Shown here one piece after another: positions 61,566 through 64,000 of a DNA stretch of 64,000 nucleotides. The DNA is from Desulfovibrio fairfieldensis (GTDB taxonomy: Bacteria; Desulfobacterota; Desulfovibrionia; Desulfovibrionales; Desulfovibrionaceae). The translations under genes were made by a program, and so were the position numbers. How positions within the stretch are numbered: position 1 is the stretch's first letter; the number at the start of each line of letters is the position of its first letter. Below the pieces are notes generated by a model, which worked only from the letters and a program-made list of their open reading frames with translations, did no database searches and was not told the DNA's origin. The DNA lies in NCBI RefSeq assembly GCF_001553605.1, contig NZ_CP014229.1:2446501-2510500 (forward strand), in the 5' to 3' direction.

Positions 61566-62897
61566 ATGCCCTATATTCCCCATACGCCGGACGATCTCCA
61601 GGAAATGCTCTCCGTGGTCGGCGTGCGCACCCTGGATGACCTTTTCGCCGACATTCCGCAGGACATGCGGCCCAAAAGTTTCAAACTGCCCAAGGGGCAG
61701 GGTGAAGCCTCGGTCTGTGCCTATTTCGAGGACCTGGCCGCCAAAAACCGTCCGGAAATGATCTCCTTCCTGGGCGCGGGTTATTATGCCCACCAGATCC
61801 CCAAGGCCGTGGACGCCCTGGCCGGACGCAGCGAGTTCTATACCGCCTACACGCCCTACCAGGCGGAATGCTCCCAGGGCACCCTGCAGGCCATTTTTGA
61901 ATTCCAGACGGCCATCAGCCGCCTGCTGGACATGGACTGCGCCAACGCCTCGGTTTACGACGGCGGCACCGCCCTGTTCGAAGCGGCCATGATGGCCGTG
62001 CGCGCCACCCGGCGGCGCGTGCTGGTGGTGGACGAGGCCGTGAACCCCATCTGGCGGGTCATGCTCGGCACCTATATGTCCAGCCTGGACCTGGAACTGA
62101 AGACCGTGCGCCAGCGCGACGGCGTGAGCGACATGGACGCGCTGATGGCCGCCGTGGACGACAACTGCGCGGCCGTGCTGGTGCAGAATCCCAACTTCTT
62201 CGGCGCGGTGGCCGACTATACGGAACTTTTCGCCAAGGCCCGCGCGCACAAGGCCTTCGGCATCATCTCCGTGTACCCGGTCATGCAGGCCGTGCTCAAA
62301 ACCCCCGGCGAAATGGGGGCCGACGTGGCCGTGGCCGAGGCCCAGAGCCTGGGCCAGCCGTTGTCCTTCGGCGGTCCCTATCTGGGCGTCATGACCTGCC
62401 GCAAAGAGCACATCCGCCAGTTCCCCGGCCGCATCGCGGGCCGCACCACGGATCTGGACGGCAAAACCGGCTACGTGCTGACCCTCCAGGCCCGCGAGCA
62501 GCACATCCGCCGCGCCAAGGCCACATCCAACATCTGCTCCAACCAGGCTCTCTGCGCCCTGCGCGCCCTGATCCACATGAGCCTGCTGGGACCGGAAGGC
62601 CTGACCCGCCTGGCGGAAAACAACATGGCGCTGGCCCGCTATGCCGTGGAGCGGCTCACGGCCCTCAAGGGCGTGGAGCTGCTCAACGACGCGCCCTTCG
62701 GCAATGAAGTGGCCCTGCGCCTGCCCATGCCCGCTGAAACCCTGGTGGACACGCTCACCAGCCACGGCTGCGTGCCGGGCTATCCCGTGGGCCGCTACTA
62801 TCCGGGCATGGAAAACGTGCTGCTGCTGGCCTGCACCGAGCTCAACAGCCGCCGCCAGATCGGCTTTCTGGCCGAAACCGTGGGAGGTCTGCTGTGA
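61566..62897 (+). CDS. gcvPA: Glycine decarboxylase P protein, subunit 1
   Basis: 443-residue alpha subunit of the two-subunit P protein. Recognised by FLGAGYYAHQIPKAVDAL, YTPYQAECSQGTLQAIFEFQ, LSFGGPYLGVM and QAREQHIRRAKATSNICSNQ, all strongly conserved. It pairs with GcvPB, which carries the PLP lysine, to decarboxylate glycine onto the H-protein lipoyl arm. AAGGAG precedes ATG 61566. It overlaps gcvPB as GTGA. Confidence 0.95.
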   Translation: MPYIPHTPDDLQEMLSVVGVRTLDDLFADIPQDMRPKSFKLPKGQGEASVCAYFEDLAAKNRPEMISFLGAGYYAHQIPKAVDALAGRSEFYTAYTPYQAECSQGTLQAIFEFQTAISRLLDMDCANASVYDGGTALFEAAMMAVRATRRRVLVVDEAVNPIWRVMLGTYMSSLDLELKTVRQRDGVSDMDALMAAVDDNCAAVLVQNPNFFGAVADYTELFAKARAHKAFGIISVYPVMQAVLKTPGEMGADVAVAEAQSLGQPLSFGGPYLGVMTCRKEHIRQFPGRIAGRTTDLDGKTGYVLTLQAREQHIRRAKATSNICSNQALCALRALIHMSLLGPEGLTRLAENNMALARYAVERLTALKGVELLNDAPFGNEVALRLPMPAETLVDTLTSHGCVPGYPVGRYYPGMENVLLLACTELNSRRQIGFLAETVGGLL

Positions 62898-64000
62898 AAA
62901 CCATTTTCGCCAAATCCGTGCCCGGCCGTCGCGCCTGGGAGATAGATTCCGACGCGCCCAAAGCGGCGCGGATGCTGCCCGCCGGTCTGCTGCGCAAAGA
63001 TCCGCCGCGCCTGCCCGAATGTTCGGAGCTGGACGTGGTGCGGCACTTCACCGGGCTTTCCAAACTCAATTACAGTGTGGACGCCAATTTCTACCCCCTT
63101 GGCTCCTGCACCATGAAGTACAATCCCAAGTTCACCGAATACGTGGCCGCGCTGCCCGGCTTCAGCCGCCTGCATCCGCTGCTGGCCCAGCTCTCGCGCG
63201 GGGCGGCCTGCACGCAGGGCGCGCTGCAATGCCTCTATGAGGCCGAGCGCTGGCTGTGCGAGCTCACGGGCATGAAGGCCTTCACCTTCCAGCCCATGGC
63301 CGGAGCCAACGGCGAATTCACGGGCGTCAAGCTCATCGCGGCCTACCATAAGGCCAAGGGCCGCAATCGCAAAAAGATGCTCATTCCGGACGCGGCCCAC
63401 GGCACCAATCCGGCTTCCGCCGCGTTGGCCGGTTTTGAGACCGTGAACATCGAGTCCCGCGACGGCATGGTGGACCCGGACGCCTTGGCTGCGGCCATTG
63501 CCGAGCACGGCGAGGACGTGGCCGGTCTGATGATGACCTGCCCCAACACGCTGGGTCTCATGGAGCTGTACCTGCCGCGCATCGTGGAAGAATTGCGCAA
63601 GGTGGACGCGCTGCTCTATTACGACGGCGCCAACATGAACGCCATCATGGGCAAGATGCGCGTGGGCGACGTGGGCTTTGACGTGGTGCACCTCAATGTG
63701 CACAAGACCCTGGGCACCCCGCATGGCGGCGGCGGCCCCGGCGCCGGGCCGGTGGGCGTGGGCGAACGCCTGCTGCCCTTCCTGCCCGTGCCGCGCGTGG
63801 CCCTGCGCGAGGACGGCAGCTATTATCTTGATTACAATCTGCCCCGGTCCATCGGCTACATGGGGCCGTTCTACGGCAGTTTCGGCGTTGTGGTAAAAGC
63901 CTTGGCCTACATGCTGCGCCTGGGCGGCGAAGGCCTGACCCGTGCTTCGGAATACGCGGTGCTCAATGCCAACTACCTTAAAAAACGCCTGGAAGACGTA
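62894..64000 (+). CDS. gcvPB: Glycine decarboxylase P protein, subunit 2 (cut by window end)
   Basis: 369 residues visible. It starts at GTG 62894, overlapping the gcvPA stop, which implies translational coupling. Motifs: FYPLGSCTMKYNPK, MAGANGEFTGV, DAAHGTNPASAAL, MTCPNTLGLM, YYDGANMNA and NVHKTLGTPHGGGGPG, where the lysine binds PLP. The C-terminus lies outside the window. Confidence 0.95.
   Translation, partial: MKTIFAKSVPGRRAWEIDSDAPKAARMLPAGLLRKDPPRLPECSELDVVRHFTGLSKLNYSVDANFYPLGSCTMKYNPKFTEYVAALPGFSRLHPLLAQLSRGAACTQGALQCLYEAERWLCELTGMKAFTFQPMAGANGEFTGVKLIAAYHKAKGRNRKKMLIPDAAHGTNPASAALAGFETVNIESRDGMVDPDALAAAIAEHGEDVAGLMMTCPNTLGLMELYLPRIVEELRKVDALLYYDGANMNAIMGKMRVGDVGFDVVHLNVHKTLGTPHGGGGPGAGPVGVGERLLPFLPVPRVALREDGSYYLDYNLPRSIGYMGPFYGSFGVVVKALAYMLRLGGEGLTRASEYAVLNANYLKKRLEDV

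Noticed and set aside
1..64000. CRISPR arrays, tRNA and rRNA genes, and a complete prophage
   Set aside because: No regularly spaced repeats, no cloverleaf with a conserved T-loop, no rRNA signatures and no structural phage genes were seen. The integrase and the Lar-like protein stand alone.

Overview
The window is high-GC DNA apart from one AT-rich accessory island. It looks like a chromosome segment of an anaerobic Desulfovibrionaceae-type deltaproteobacterium. The support is indirect: an energy-converting-hydrogenase-related membrane complex, a split gcvPA/gcvPB glycine cleavage operon with its own lipoate ligase, a TctABC tripartite transporter, a Desulfovibrio-style porin and many signalling proteins. 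No rRNA, sulfate-reduction gene or other decisive marker is present, so the taxonomy is an inference.

Layout. 1-3.1 kb (minus): a diguanylate cyclase overlapping a PLP aminotransferase, which overlaps the start of a diaminopropionate ammonia-lyase cut by the window edge. 3.3-14.6 kb (minus): three secreted OB-fold (YgiW/YdeI) proteins, an OmpR-type regulator, a sensor kinase and an MdtABC-type RND efflux pump; the last five genes overlap or sit close together. 14.7-28.1 kb (plus): a Lar-like zinc ribbon, then a CdiA/filamentous-haemagglutinin polymorphic-toxin locus. The first cdiA-like gene lacks its N-terminus and ends in a guanyl-specific RNase (barnase-superfamily) domain with a barstar-type immunity gene. 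An orphan second RNase cassette with its own barstar follows, then a decayed chimeric third barstar, then a 2.78 kb near-identical duplicate of the cdiA backbone ending in a different, frameshifted HExxH domain, then two paralogous lipoproteins and a backbone scrap. 28.1-30.2 kb (minus): a lipoprotein, a small protein and a zinc-ribbon/YIP1-like membrane protein.

30.6-37.0 kb (plus): a GntR/HutC regulator, a two-domain cytoplasmic metallophosphoesterase and a TctCBA transporter, probably one uptake-and-cleavage system. 37.0-41.2 kb (plus): a strong promoter and a yybP-ykoY (Mn2+) riboswitch ahead of a CaCA-type cation exchanger, two DUF3298-like exported proteins and a beta-carbonic anhydrase. 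41.8-46.8 kb (minus): uvrC, a porin gene missing its signal peptide, and a lone P4-type integrase whose ribosome-binding site is buried in a perfect hairpin. 46.9-54.7 kb (minus): a six-gene Hyf/Ehr-type operon whose large subunit lacks most Ni-Fe cysteine ligands; hyfE-hyfF is bracketed by 127-bp inverted repeats. 54.8-64 kb: a UDP-xylose synthase-like SDR, a TatD nuclease, lplA, a second diguanylate cyclase and gcvT-gcvH-gcvPA-gcvPB (the last cut by the window end).

Three families of non-coding repeats recur between genes: the 127-bp palindromic pair, a MITE-like family of 125-150 bp with long terminal inverted repeats (four copies), and short palindromes with AGAGC/GCTCT ends. Several sit directly against stop codons or ribosome-binding sites inside operons.
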